A stretch of DNA of 10,129 nucleotides from CAYYWP01 sp964475125 (GCA_964475125.1 CAYYWP010000173.1:1-10129), one strand, 5' to 3'. Numbered from the stretch's first letter, positions 1 through 6,992 are shown. Numbers and translations are program-made. Notes: a model not told the origin generated them from the sequence alone.

Positions 1-1
1 C

Positions 2-32
2 GGCATCTTGAGGCATCTTGAGGGGCATCTTG
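2..32. repeat. Three short direct repeats (GGCATCTTG)
   Basis: The nonamer GGCATCTTG occurs at 2-10, 12-20 and 24-32, separated by 1 and 3 bases. It sits immediately left of a perfect inverted repeat and could be part of the same extragenic element. The left edge of the window cuts in here, so further copies may exist outside. No function can be read from it. Confidence 0.7.
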
Positions 33-33
33 T

Positions 34-94
34 GGGGACGTTGGGCCGAGTGGGCCGGGTAGAGACTACCCGGCCCACTCGGCCCAACGTCCCC
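34..94. terminator. 29-bp perfect inverted repeat, possible terminator or palindromic extragenic element
   Basis: Positions 34-62 and 66-94 are exact reverse complements (29 bp) around a 3-base loop at 63-65. The arms are GC-rich and contain GGGCCGAG and GGGCCGGG. In RNA this would form a very stable hairpin on either strand. It lies upstream of the protease gene and could end transcription entering from the left. However, the downstream side is C-rich rather than a clean T-run, and the stem is longer than a usual intrinsic terminator. A mobile or REP-like palindrome is an equally good reading. The structure is directly visible; the role is inferred. Confidence 0.55.
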
Positions 95-110
95 TTCTCC
101 CCCCTTCTCC
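91..110. repeat. Perfect 10-bp tandem duplication
   Basis: The decamer CCCCTTCTCC is present twice back to back, at 91-100 and 101-110. The first copy overlaps the last four bases of the inverted repeat. This may be a local slippage product or, less likely, the trace of an insertion. It leaves a polypyrimidine tract between the hairpin and the protease gene. Confidence 0.7.
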
Positions 111-155
111 GGAGCTTCCTGATTCTGCGCTGGCCTTTGCGTGGCAGATTGTGAT

Positions 156-160
156 GGAGA
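156..160 (+). promoter_or_regulatory. Ribosome binding site of the protease gene
   Basis: GGAGA lies 6 bases before the ATG at 167. It supports that start over the GTG at 151, which opens a different reading frame without a recognisable protein. Confidence 0.6.
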
Positions 161-166
161 TGAGAG

Positions 167-2224
167 ATGATCTCCGACGCGGGCTGGGCAAGACGGCGGG
201 TGCGGCGCGAGCGCCGGGGCGCTGCCCTCATGCTGATCGCCGCGGCCGTGGCGGTCATGTCTCTGCCGGCACAGGCGCGGCCCAGCGCGGACAACCGCCT
301 GGCGGCCGTATCGAACCTGCTGCGCGCGGCCCGCGCACTGACGGCGCCGCTCCCGCCGTTGACGCCCGGCTTGCCAGCACTGCGGCTCAGTCGCGAAGAG
401 GCAGTCATCGAGCTGCGTTTCTCGTCTCTCGCACCAGCCGTCGCAGCCCGAGCCGCCGCCCTCGGGGCGCAGCCGATCCGCGTCTCCTACCGCTACGCGC
501 GTCTGGTCGCCCGCGCCCCGCTCGCCGCTCTTCCCGAACTGGCGGCGCTACCAGGCCTCACCGCCATCCACCCTCTATACGGCGCCCAGCAATCGACCGG
601 CAGCGTCGAAAGCCAAGCGGTGCGTTCGCATCGCGTCGACCAGGCACGCCAGCGCTTCGCGGTCGACGGCAGTGGCATCACGGTCGGCATCCTCTCCGAT
701 ACCATCAATGCCGATCTCGGCGGCACCTATAGCGGTAGCGGCTGCCACCGCGTTCTCACCGGTTCGGCCCCACAGCTCTCAGAGGACCTGCCGGCAGAGA
801 TTGCGGTCATCGACAGGGGCCCGAACAGCGGCATCGATGAAGGGGCGGCGATGGCCGAGCTCGTCCACGATCTCGCGCCCGGCGCCGCCCTGCTCTTCGC
901 CTCGGCTTATCCCGACGAGGCGACGTTCGCCGAGAACATCACGGCCCTGCGCGCCTGTGGAGCCGACGTGCTCGCGGATGACATCCTCTTCTTCGCTGAG
1001 CCCATGTTCCAACCCGGGCCGATCGCCCAGGCCGCAGCCGACGCAGTCGCCGACGGCGCCCTCTTCTTCACCGCCGCAGCCAACCTCGGCGACAGCGGCA
1101 TCGACCAGGTCTACCGCGATGCCGACCCCGCCGATGACACGGCCGACCGCCCGAGCGGCGTCGACCTGCACGATTTCGGTGCCGGCGATCGCTTCGCAGC
1201 GATCACCGTGCCACCGCGTTGCGGCGTCCGCCTGGTGCTGCAGTGGAACGAACCCTTCTCGGGCATGCTCGGCGCCGGGGCCGCGACGGACCTCGACCTC
1301 TACCTGTACACCGCGGACTCTCCCGAGGCAGCCCTGCTCGCCGGCGGCACCGACACCCAGGGCTGCGCCAGGCCGGGTGGCGGACGCGGTGGCGATCCGT
1401 TCGAGATTCTCCTGTTCCAAAACGGCGGATCCACCCCGCGCACCGTGCACGCGGCCGTCGATCACTTCTGCGGCGATGAATCGGTGCGCTTCAGACTCGT
1501 CGCCGTCACCGCGCGGTGCCTGCCGGGATTGAGTCCGTACGTGTTCGAAGCCGGCGTGTTCGGCGCCGCCGCCACCTATGGTCACGAAGCCGCGCCAGAG
1601 GTCATCACCATGGCCGCAGCAGACTATCGGGAGATCGACAGCGGCGGCGCGTTCACCCCGCCGGTCGAACAGGTCGATGTCGAGGGCTTCAGCGCCCGCG
1701 GCGGTCTGGTGCCACGCTACTTCGACCGGGCTGGGAACCTGCTGCCCGACGCCCCGCTCTCGACCTTCAAACCGGATCTCACTGCCGCCGACGGCACCGA
1801 TACCGCCTTTTTCGGCTTCGATATCGATGCCAACGGCTTTCCCAACTTCATCGGCACCTCCGCCGCGGCACCGCACGCCGCCGCGATCGCGGCGCTGATG
1901 TGGCAGGCGGCCCCGCAACGCCCGCCGGGAGCGATCGTGGCGGCGATGCGCGCTAGCGCGACCGACATCGCTGCGCCGGGGCGCGACCGCGAGGCTGGCG
2001 ACGGCGTCATCGATGCCGAGGCAGCGATCGATTGGCTGATGCGACCGCCCGGCGACTGCGACGGCAACAGACGAGTGAGCGTGGATGAGCTGGTCACCAG
2101 CGTGCGCATCGCACTGGGAGAAATCACCCTCGCCGCCTGTCTCGCCGCCGACGCAGACGGCAGCGGCGCGGTCGCCATCAGTGATTTGATCAGCGCCGTC
2201 AACGCGGCACTCGCCCAGGCGTGA
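167..2224 (+). CDS. Secreted subtilisin-like (S8/S53 clan) serine protease with dockerin-like C-terminus
   Basis: A 685-residue exported protease. Residues 1-37 form a signal peptide: Arg-rich start, hydrophobic stretch near 19-33, and AQA before the likely cleavage site. Residues 40-165 look like a propeptide. The catalytic fold starts at VGILSDT, with Asp178 as the likely acid. The helix that normally carries HGT reads DEGAAMAELVHDLAPGA from residue 224, so Glu225 stands where His is expected. The oxyanion Asn is probably Asn306 in AAAN, and the nucleophile is Ser565 in GTSAAAPH. Between Asn and Ser, about residues 330-450, lies an insertion resembling a PPC-type beta-sandwich. Residues 628-682 hold two dockerin-like loops (DCDGNRRVSVDEL and DADGSGAVAISDL) with no Thr/Pro linker. 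The missing His makes activity uncertain: it may work as a Ser-Glu-Asp enzyme, use nearby His234, or be inactive. Fold assignment is firm; substrate is unknown. The gene is transcribed towards the FG-GAP gene at 2511-4541. Confidence 0.88.
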   Translation: MISDAGWARRRVRRERRGAALMLIAAAVAVMSLPAQARPSADNRLAAVSNLLRAARALTAPLPPLTPGLPALRLSREEAVIELRFSSLAPAVAARAAALGAQPIRVSYRYARLVARAPLAALPELAALPGLTAIHPLYGAQQSTGSVESQAVRSHRVDQARQRFAVDGSGITVGILSDTINADLGGTYSGSGCHRVLTGSAPQLSEDLPAEIAVIDRGPNSGIDEGAAMAELVHDLAPGAALLFASAYPDEATFAENITALRACGADVLADDILFFAEPMFQPGPIAQAAADAVADGALFFTAAANLGDSGIDQVYRDADPADDTADRPSGVDLHDFGAGDRFAAITVPPRCGVRLVLQWNEPFSGMLGAGAATDLDLYLYTADSPEAALLAGGTDTQGCARPGGGRGGDPFEILLFQNGGSTPRTVHAAVDHFCGDESVRFRLVAVTARCLPGLSPYVFEAGVFGAAATYGHEAAPEVITMAAADYREIDSGGAFTPPVEQVDVEGFSARGGLVPRYFDRAGNLLPDAPLSTFKPDLTAADGTDTAFFGFDIDANGFPNFIGTSAAAPHAAAIAALMWQAAPQRPPGAIVAAMRASATDIAAPGRDREAGDGVIDAEAAIDWLMRPPGDCDGNRRVSVDELVTSVRIALGEITLAACLAADADGSGAVAISDLISAVNAALAQA

Positions 2225-2320
2225 CGCCGCCTCGAAGACGCGCTCGTTGGAGTGCGACACGCGACTTCAAGGCATGTACGCTGAGCCCCAGACCAACCTT
2301 GATCGGCAAAAAAGAAATTC

Positions 2321-2363
2321 AACGCAGAGGCGCGGAGGCCGCAGAGAACGCGGAGCGCGGGGG
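2321..2363. repeat. Purine-rich extragenic array with a period of about 9 bp
   Basis: Between the two convergent genes, CGCAGAGG / CGCGGAGGC / CGCAGAGAA / CGCGGAG follow one another with spacings of 8, 9 and 9 bases, preceded by an A-rich stretch (2308-2317). From memory, A-rich DNA followed by CGCAGAGG-type arrays recurs between genes in many unrelated bacterial genomes. No coding frame here is convincing. Function is unknown. Confidence 0.6.
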
Positions 2364-2398
2364 TTTAGCAGCCCGTTGAAAAACGCGTTCCGCCCACC

Positions 2399-2469
2399 CT
2401 TCGACGGGCTCAGGGTGAGCGGAACGATTTGTGGCACAAGCAGTTCCCGCTCTCCTGAGCCCGTCGAAG
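2399..2469. terminator. 27-bp imperfect hairpin of the TTCGAC...GCTCAGG extragenic family, likely bidirectional terminator
   Basis: Positions 2399-2414 (CTTCGACGGGCTCAGG) and 2454-2469 are perfect reverse complements. With one small mismatch or bulge zone the pairing continues inwards to 2425 and 2443, leaving a loop of about 17 bases. I recognise the core as a common palindromic extragenic repeat of GC-rich bacteria. Its place between the stop codons of two convergent genes (2224 and 2511) fits a shared bidirectional terminator. That role is inferred. Confidence 0.6.
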
Positions 2470-2510
2470 CATGCGCGCGGGGCCATCCTCAACCGCGCGG
2501 CGGCAGAGGT

Positions 2511-4541
2511 TCAGCAGCCGTTCAGCCCGTGCCCGACGGCGTTCACCAACTCGTTCACCTGCACCGTTCCGTCGCCGTCGGCGTCGGCCGGACGACAAAG
2601 CGCCAACGCCTCGCCGAGCGCGATGCGCACCGCGGCCACTAGCTCGTGGATCATGACGTTGCCGTCGCCGTCGCAATCGCCGACACAGGGCGCCGGCGGG
2701 GAAGGTGTCGGCGTCACGGTCGGCATGGGCGTGGTCACCGGCTCCCGTCCGGCAGCACGACTGACGGCTCCCGCCTCGAGCACGTAGGAGTCCCCCGCCG
2801 TCTGCAGCAGATCATCGCGCCCGCTGGCCCCCATCGCGTTGAGGATCAGGTCGCGCAATCCGTCGCCGTTCACGTCGCCGAGCGACATGCTGTAGGCGAG
2901 CTGGTCGCCGCCACTGGCCGCGACGACGAACAAATGCGCCAGCGAGCTCGGCACGGCCGCCAGGTCGACAGTTGCCGGCAGCGGCTCTGCCGACCCGAAG
3001 AGAATGAAGACGGTCCCGGCGTTCACCATGGCGCCCACTCGGTCACCTGGACTGGCTATCACCAGCTCGTCCTTGCCGTCGCCGTCGAGGTCGAGGAACA
3101 AGGCCGTATCGCCGCCGATCGCAGAGCGGCGCGCGCCCTGAAAGAACATCGCGTTACTTGGCGGAATCGCCAGATCGATCACCGCCCCTCGCAGTCCGTT
3201 GGCATCGCCCAGGATCAGCGCTAGCTCGCCACCGGCCGAGCGCGTGTTGCCCGGCCCATCGGCGGTCAACGCCCCAATCGCCACATCCGCACGCCCATCC
3301 CCGTTGTAGTCGCCCGCGAACAGCTCCTCCCCCCACGCATCGAACCGCTCCACTCCGTAAATGAATGCGGTCGAGGCCGGCGGCGACACCAAATCGATGC
3401 TGGCTGGACGCACCCCTTCCGTGCCGTACACGATGTACGCTTCTCCGATCTCGCAGTTCAGCCCCTGCGGTGCACACTGGTTGTTGCGCCCGTCTCCCCC
3501 GGCGGTGCCATGGGCATCGAGCACACCGGTGGGACCGCTCTGCGCCGACAGCCGGTTCAGTCCGGCGCCGATGAGTACGTCGTCCACCCCATCGCGATCG
3601 ACGTCTGCTCCGCGCACGGTCGACCCGCTGTGATCCTCTCGGTCGATCCCATAGATCACGGTCAGCGCCGTCTCCGGATTGGCCAGATCGATAGTGGTCC
3701 GCGCGCGCAACTCAGCCCCGCCGTACAGCACATAGGTTTCGCCGGCGTGAAAGCGAATCTCTCCCGGTGGCCCCGAGCCCTGGTCGGCACCGAGAATCGC
3801 ATCCGGAAAACCGTCGCCATCGAAATCCCCCGCGCTGACCCAGACGCCGAGGCGATCTCCCGCCTGGGCGCCTACCACCAGCGTCACTGCCCCCGGCGGC
3901 GGCGCGGCCAGATCGATCACCCGGCCTCCGGGTGCGGCGTTGCCCCAGATGATGGCCACCTCGCCGCTGTTGGCCCGCTGGTTGTCCACCCCGTCGCCAT
4001 ACTGCGCGCCGATGATCGCTTCCGCGTACCCGTCACCGTCCAGATCGGCTGCGGTCACCTCCGTGCCCAGGTTGTCGTACAGATCGGCGCCGTAAATCAG
4101 CACCGTGTCGGAGGGCAGCGCGGCCGGATCGAGAGCGGCCAGGTCGCGCTCGCCGGCGATCGCGCCGTTGCTGAGCAGGATCACCGCTTCGCCGGCGCTC
4201 GAGCGCTCGCGCCGGGGGCCGCTGTCGGCATTCATCGGGGTGAGGATCAGATCGTCGAAACCGTCGCCGTTGACGTCGCCGCCGGCCAACGGAAACCCCA
4301 ACCGCGAGGCAAAGGCGGTGCGGTTGTAGACCGTCATCTGCCCCGCCTGCCCCGTCTGCCCCACGTCCCATACCGCCACCGCCGGCGAGGTGGTCGCAAG
4401 CAGCAGGCCAGCCAGCAGGCTGAGACGGGCGGATAGACCGCGGAGACGTGCCGAGACCGCAGCCAGCCGCCGGCGCCCCAAGCGCGGCTGCCGGCATTCA
4501 CGAGCGGTCCCATCATGCCGAGGTCGGATCCGAGTCGTCAT
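2511..4541 (-). CDS. Secreted FG-GAP (integrin-alpha-like) seven-repeat beta-propeller protein with dockerin-like C-terminus
   Basis: A 676-residue exported protein. A long basic leader (1-40) precedes a hydrophobic segment (41-50), with probable cleavage after AVA near residue 57. The body carries seven FG-GAP repeats, each with a calcium loop of the form DxxGDGxxD: residues 89, 167, 239, 313 (DVDRDG, degenerate), 411, 484 and 556. Seven repeats fit one closed seven-bladed propeller. An insertion at about 330-365 in blade 4 carries Cys356 and Cys363, possibly a disulfide. A short Thr/Pro linker (603-618) leads to a two-loop dockerin-like domain (619-676) with four Cys. FG-GAP propellers usually bind ligands or make surface contacts; no catalytic motif is seen. 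The ATG at 4541 is supported by GAGG 5 bases upstream. It lies 98 bp downstream of the next minus-strand gene, so the two may share a transcript. The ligand is unknown. Confidence 0.9.
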   Translation of the reverse strand: MTTRIRPRHDGTARECRQPRLGRRRLAAVSARLRGLSARLSLLAGLLLATTSPAVAVWDVGQTGQAGQMTVYNRTAFASRLGFPLAGGDVNGDGFDDLILTPMNADSGPRRERSSAGEAVILLSNGAIAGERDLAALDPAALPSDTVLIYGADLYDNLGTEVTAADLDGDGYAEAIIGAQYGDGVDNQRANSGEVAIIWGNAAPGGRVIDLAAPPPGAVTLVVGAQAGDRLGVWVSAGDFDGDGFPDAILGADQGSGPPGEIRFHAGETYVLYGGAELRARTTIDLANPETALTVIYGIDREDHSGSTVRGADVDRDGVDDVLIGAGLNRLSAQSGPTGVLDAHGTAGGDGRNNQCAPQGLNCEIGEAYIVYGTEGVRPASIDLVSPPASTAFIYGVERFDAWGEELFAGDYNGDGRADVAIGALTADGPGNTRSAGGELALILGDANGLRGAVIDLAIPPSNAMFFQGARRSAIGGDTALFLDLDGDGKDELVIASPGDRVGAMVNAGTVFILFGSAEPLPATVDLAAVPSSLAHLFVVAASGGDQLAYSMSLGDVNGDGLRDLILNAMGASGRDDLLQTAGDSYVLEAGAVSRAAGREPVTTPMPTVTPTPSPPAPCVGDCDGDGNVMIHELVAAVRIALGEALALCRPADADGDGTVQVNELVNAVGHGLNGC

Positions 4542-4546
4542 AAGGG

Positions 4547-4552
4547 CCTCAC
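4547..4552 (-). promoter_or_regulatory. Ribosome binding site of the FG-GAP protein gene
   Basis: On the minus strand GTGAGG is followed by 5 bases and then ATG at 4541. It supports this start although it gives an unusually long basic region (about 40 residues) before the hydrophobic core of the signal peptide. No other ATG or GTG start lies in between. Confidence 0.6.
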
Positions 4553-4639
4553 GCTATCATTCCCGCTGCGCTGCTGCACGGCGTTTCCGCTGCTCCCGTT
4601 CGATGATTACCGACCGGTGTCCGGCCCGTCCTCTCGCTC

Positions 4640-6985
4640 TCAGGCGCATGAGTTGAGGGCATTGCCGACCGCGCGCACCAACTCGTCGACGGACACTCGT
4701 CCGTCGCCGTTGGCGTCGATGGCCTGGCAGGACGTCGGCGCGACGCCGTCGAGCGCAAAGCCGACGGCGCTGACCAGTTCGGCAATCATGACGCGTCCGT
4801 CGCCGTCGCAATCGCCGACGCACGGGCGCGCCAACGTCGCCGTCCGACTCGGCGGCGACGATGCGGTCGGGGTAGCCGGGGTAACCATGGTTGGAGTCAT
4901 ACTCGGCACGGCGCCGGACGCCGTGGCGCTCGGTACGAGGGTCGCCGTAGCGCTGGCTGTTCGCGAGGACGTCGGCACGGCGCTCGCGGTGGGCGTTGGC
5001 GGCGGCGGCGCGGTGACGCTGGAGGTTGGCGTACGCGTCGGGCTGAAGCTCGCGCTCAAGTTCGCGGTGGGGCTCGACGGGGGTGTCGAGCTGGCTGTGG
5101 TGGTTCGGGTCACTGACGGGCTTGGCGTCGGCGTGGTGGTGGAGACGATGGGCGTGATCGTGCGGGTCGCCTCCGGCGTCGCCGTGGCAGTCGGCGGCGC
5201 CGTGCGCGTCGCTGTCCCGCTTTGCGTCGCCGTCCCGGTCCGCGTCGCCGTCGCGCTCGCGCTCGCCGTGCGCGTCGCCGTCGCCGAGCGGCTACGCGTC
5301 GGGGTCGCGGTGGGCGTCGGGCTGGCGCTCGCCGAAGCGCTGCGCGTCGCGCTCGGCGGTGCGGTCGCGGTGGCGGTGGCGGTGCGAGTGGTACTGCGCG
5401 TGGCACTGGCGGTCGCCGTCGCGGTGCGCGTCGCCGTCGCGCTGCGGGTCGCTGTCGCCGTCGGTGTCGGGCTGGCGCTCGCCGAAGCGGTGCGCGTCGC
5501 GCTCGGCGGTGCGGTCGCGGTGGCCGTAGCGGTCCTCGTGGCGGTGCGCGTCGCACTGGCAGTCGCGGTGCCGGTACCGGTTGCCGTCGCGGTGCGCGTC
5601 GCGGTCGCGCTGCCAGTCGCGGTCGACGACCGGGTCGGCGTGCGGGTCGCAGTCGGCGTGGCGGTCGCCGTGGTGGTCGCGGTACTGGTCGGCGGAGGCG
5701 TCTGCGTCGGCGTGGGGGGCTGGCTGGGCGCCAGCGTTGCGGTCGGCGTCGGGCTCGGCAGTGGGGTCAGATTGATACCGGCGAAGCGCTGAGCCCACAC
5801 GGCGGCGTCGGAGCCGTCGCCAGCCTCGCGGGTCCAGGCCACCGTGAAGCGCCCGTCTGCGCCGGCACTGACCGCCGCCTCGAGTTGCTCGTTGGCGTGG
5901 GTGTTGACCGGCGTAGGGTTGCCCAGGGCCGTACCGTTGGCAGCGTAGCGGCGCGCCAGGACCGCGGCGGGTTGACCCGGCGTGATGGGCTCGCTCCACA
6001 CCACCACCATGTTGCTAGCCTGGTCGGTGGCGACATCGGTGCGCCCGACTGGCTCGCCGGGTGCCGAGTTGATGCGGAACTCACCGCCATTGCTGGCCCC
6101 GTTCACACCGTACCGCTGCCCGAACACGGCGGTGTCGGCGCCATCGTGGCCGTAGCTCTGCCAGACGACGGCGAACCCGCCGGCGGCGCTCGCCGCGACG
6201 GCGACGCGGTACTGGTCGCCGCTGGTCGTCGAGTGCACCTGGAATTCACCCCCCAGCGGCGCGCCGCTCGAGTCGTAGCGCTGCGCGAACACGCCGTATC
6301 CCGCACCATCCGCGCCGTCGCCGTCGAAGTAGCCGTCTTCCCAGGCGATGACGAACCCGCCGTCGCTGGTGAGGGCGACGTCAGCCGATCCCTGAAACCC
6401 GAGCCGCGTGGTGTTGACGCGAAACGACGCGCCGAGCGGCCCGCCGGCGCTGTCGTAGCGGCGGGCGAACACGTCATCGTAGTCGTCCCACACGACCACG
6501 AAGCCGCCGGCGTTGGCCGACACCGCAGCCGCCCCCTCGTAGGAAACCGAGTGATCGTTGACCTGGAACTCGGCACCGATCGCGGTGCCACTGCTCGCAT
6601 ACCGGCGGGCGAAGATGTCGCTGTAGTCGCCGCCTTCCCCATAGCCCTGCCAGACGACGACGAAGCTGCCGTTCGGCGCCATGCCCAGGTCCGGCAACGC
6701 CTGCGAGCCGTAGCTGTAGCTGTTGACTTGAAACTCGGCGCCCTGTTTGGCGCCGCCGCTGGCATAGCGCTGTCCGAACACGCCGGCGTAATCGCCGTCC
6801 TGGCCGTAGCTTTCCCACACCACGACGAAGTTGCCCGCGGCGGCACTTCCCAGCGCCGCCGCGTTCTGCCGGCTCACCGTGTAGGCATTCACCTGGAAAG
6901 CATTGCCGACCGGCTGCGCCAGGCCGGCTGGAACCAGGCCGGTCACGAGCACTCCGCTCAGCAGCGCCGCCGCTATCCGCTTCAT
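4640..6985 (-). CDS. Secreted VVVW/QRY-repeat propeller protein with long Thr/Ala/Arg linker and dockerin-like C-terminus
   Basis: With the start at 6985 this is a 781-residue exported protein. The frame stays open upstream to an ATG at 7075, but the 6985 start gives a textbook signal peptide (MKRIAAALLSGVLVTGL, likely cut after GLAQ) and has an SD-like AGGGTGA. The body has seven repeats of about 55 residues starting near 30, 85, 140, 188, 248, 303 and 358. Each runs F-Q-V-N, then G-F-V-V-V-W, then DG, VFxQRY and GxxxGxEF. Seven units suggest a seven-bladed propeller unrelated in motif to FG-GAP. Residues 407-721 are an extended linker of Thr, Ala, Ser and Pro with regularly spaced Arg. The tail (722-781) is a dockerin-like pair of loops (DCDGDGRVMIAEL and DANGDGRVSVDEL) with four Cys. 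No enzyme motif is seen. It is probably a surface-displayed binding protein, the linker lifting the propeller from its anchor; that is inferred. Confidence 0.85.
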   Translation of the reverse strand: MKRIAAALLSGVLVTGLVPAGLAQPVGNAFQVNAYTVSRQNAAALGSAAAGNFVVVWESYGQDGDYAGVFGQRYASGGAKQGAEFQVNSYSYGSQALPDLGMAPNGSFVVVWQGYGEGGDYSDIFARRYASSGTAIGAEFQVNDHSVSYEGAAAVSANAGGFVVVWDDYDDVFARRYDSAGGPLGASFRVNTTRLGFQGSADVALTSDGGFVIAWEDGYFDGDGADGAGYGVFAQRYDSSGAPLGGEFQVHSTTSGDQYRVAVAASAAGGFAVVWQSYGHDGADTAVFGQRYGVNGASNGGEFRINSAPGEPVGRTDVATDQASNMVVVWSEPITPGQPAAVLARRYAANGTALGNPTPVNTHANEQLEAAVSAGADGRFTVAWTREAGDGSDAAVWAQRFAGINLTPLPSPTPTATLAPSQPPTPTQTPPPTSTATTTATATPTATRTPTRSSTATGSATATRTATATGTGTATASATRTATRTATATATAPPSATRTASASASPTPTATATRSATATRTATATASATRSTTRTATATATAPPSATRSASASASPTPTATPTRSRSATATRTASASATATRTGTATQSGTATRTAPPTATATPEATRTITPIVSTTTPTPSPSVTRTTTASSTPPSSPTANLSASFSPTRTPTSSVTAPPPPTPTASAVPTSSRTASATATLVPSATASGAVPSMTPTMVTPATPTASSPPSRTATLARPCVGDCDGDGRVMIAELVSAVGFALDGVAPTSCQAIDANGDGRVSVDELVRAVGNALNSCA
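4823..5767 (-). repeat. Low-complexity linker-coding tract (Thr/Ala/Arg/Pro)
   Basis: This roughly 945-base stretch encodes residues 407-721 of the propeller protein. On the plus strand it reads as endless variations of GTCGCGGTGCGC. The codons are mostly ACN and GCN with Arg every few residues and short PTPTAT blocks, and almost no acidic residues, so the linker is positively charged. Such tracts expand and contract by slippage and are prone to assembly error. Long open frames of Val/Ala or Arg on the opposite strand are by-products of this composition. Confidence 0.85.
5237..5536 (-). repeat. 150-bp tandem duplication within the linker
   Basis: Two adjacent 150-base units (5237-5386 and 5387-5536) encode two 50-residue blocks. 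Both begin RTATATATAPPSATR and continue into SASASPTPTAT. The segments 5316-5374 and 5466-5524 differ at a single base, while the rest is more diverged. This points to an in-frame duplication of exactly 50 codons, fairly recent or partly homogenised. Confidence 0.75.
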
Positions 6986-6992
6986 TCCCGAA

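Noticed and set aside
779..2260. Long open frame on the minus strand opposite the protease gene
   Set aside because: Its protein has no recognisable fold, signal peptide or motif and runs antisense through the conserved catalytic blocks. High GC makes such frames common.
2247..2676. Small frames in the gap between the convergent genes
   Set aside because: They consist of extragenic repeats and antisense parts of the FG-GAP tail, without ribosome binding sites or domains.
3510..4436. 308-codon plus-strand frame opposite the FG-GAP gene
   Set aside because: Mirror image of the FG-GAP calcium-loop codons; no independent protein features.
4823..5767. Possible CRISPR array or minisatellite
   Set aside because: The repeats are irregular, in frame with a secreted protein, and there are no unique spacers of constant length.
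4515..5792. Long plus-strand frame rich in Val-Ala-Val-Arg over the linker
   Set aside because: It is the reverse complement of the Thr/Ala/Arg linker tract; the repeats follow from the codons ACN/GCN and show no start signal or domain.
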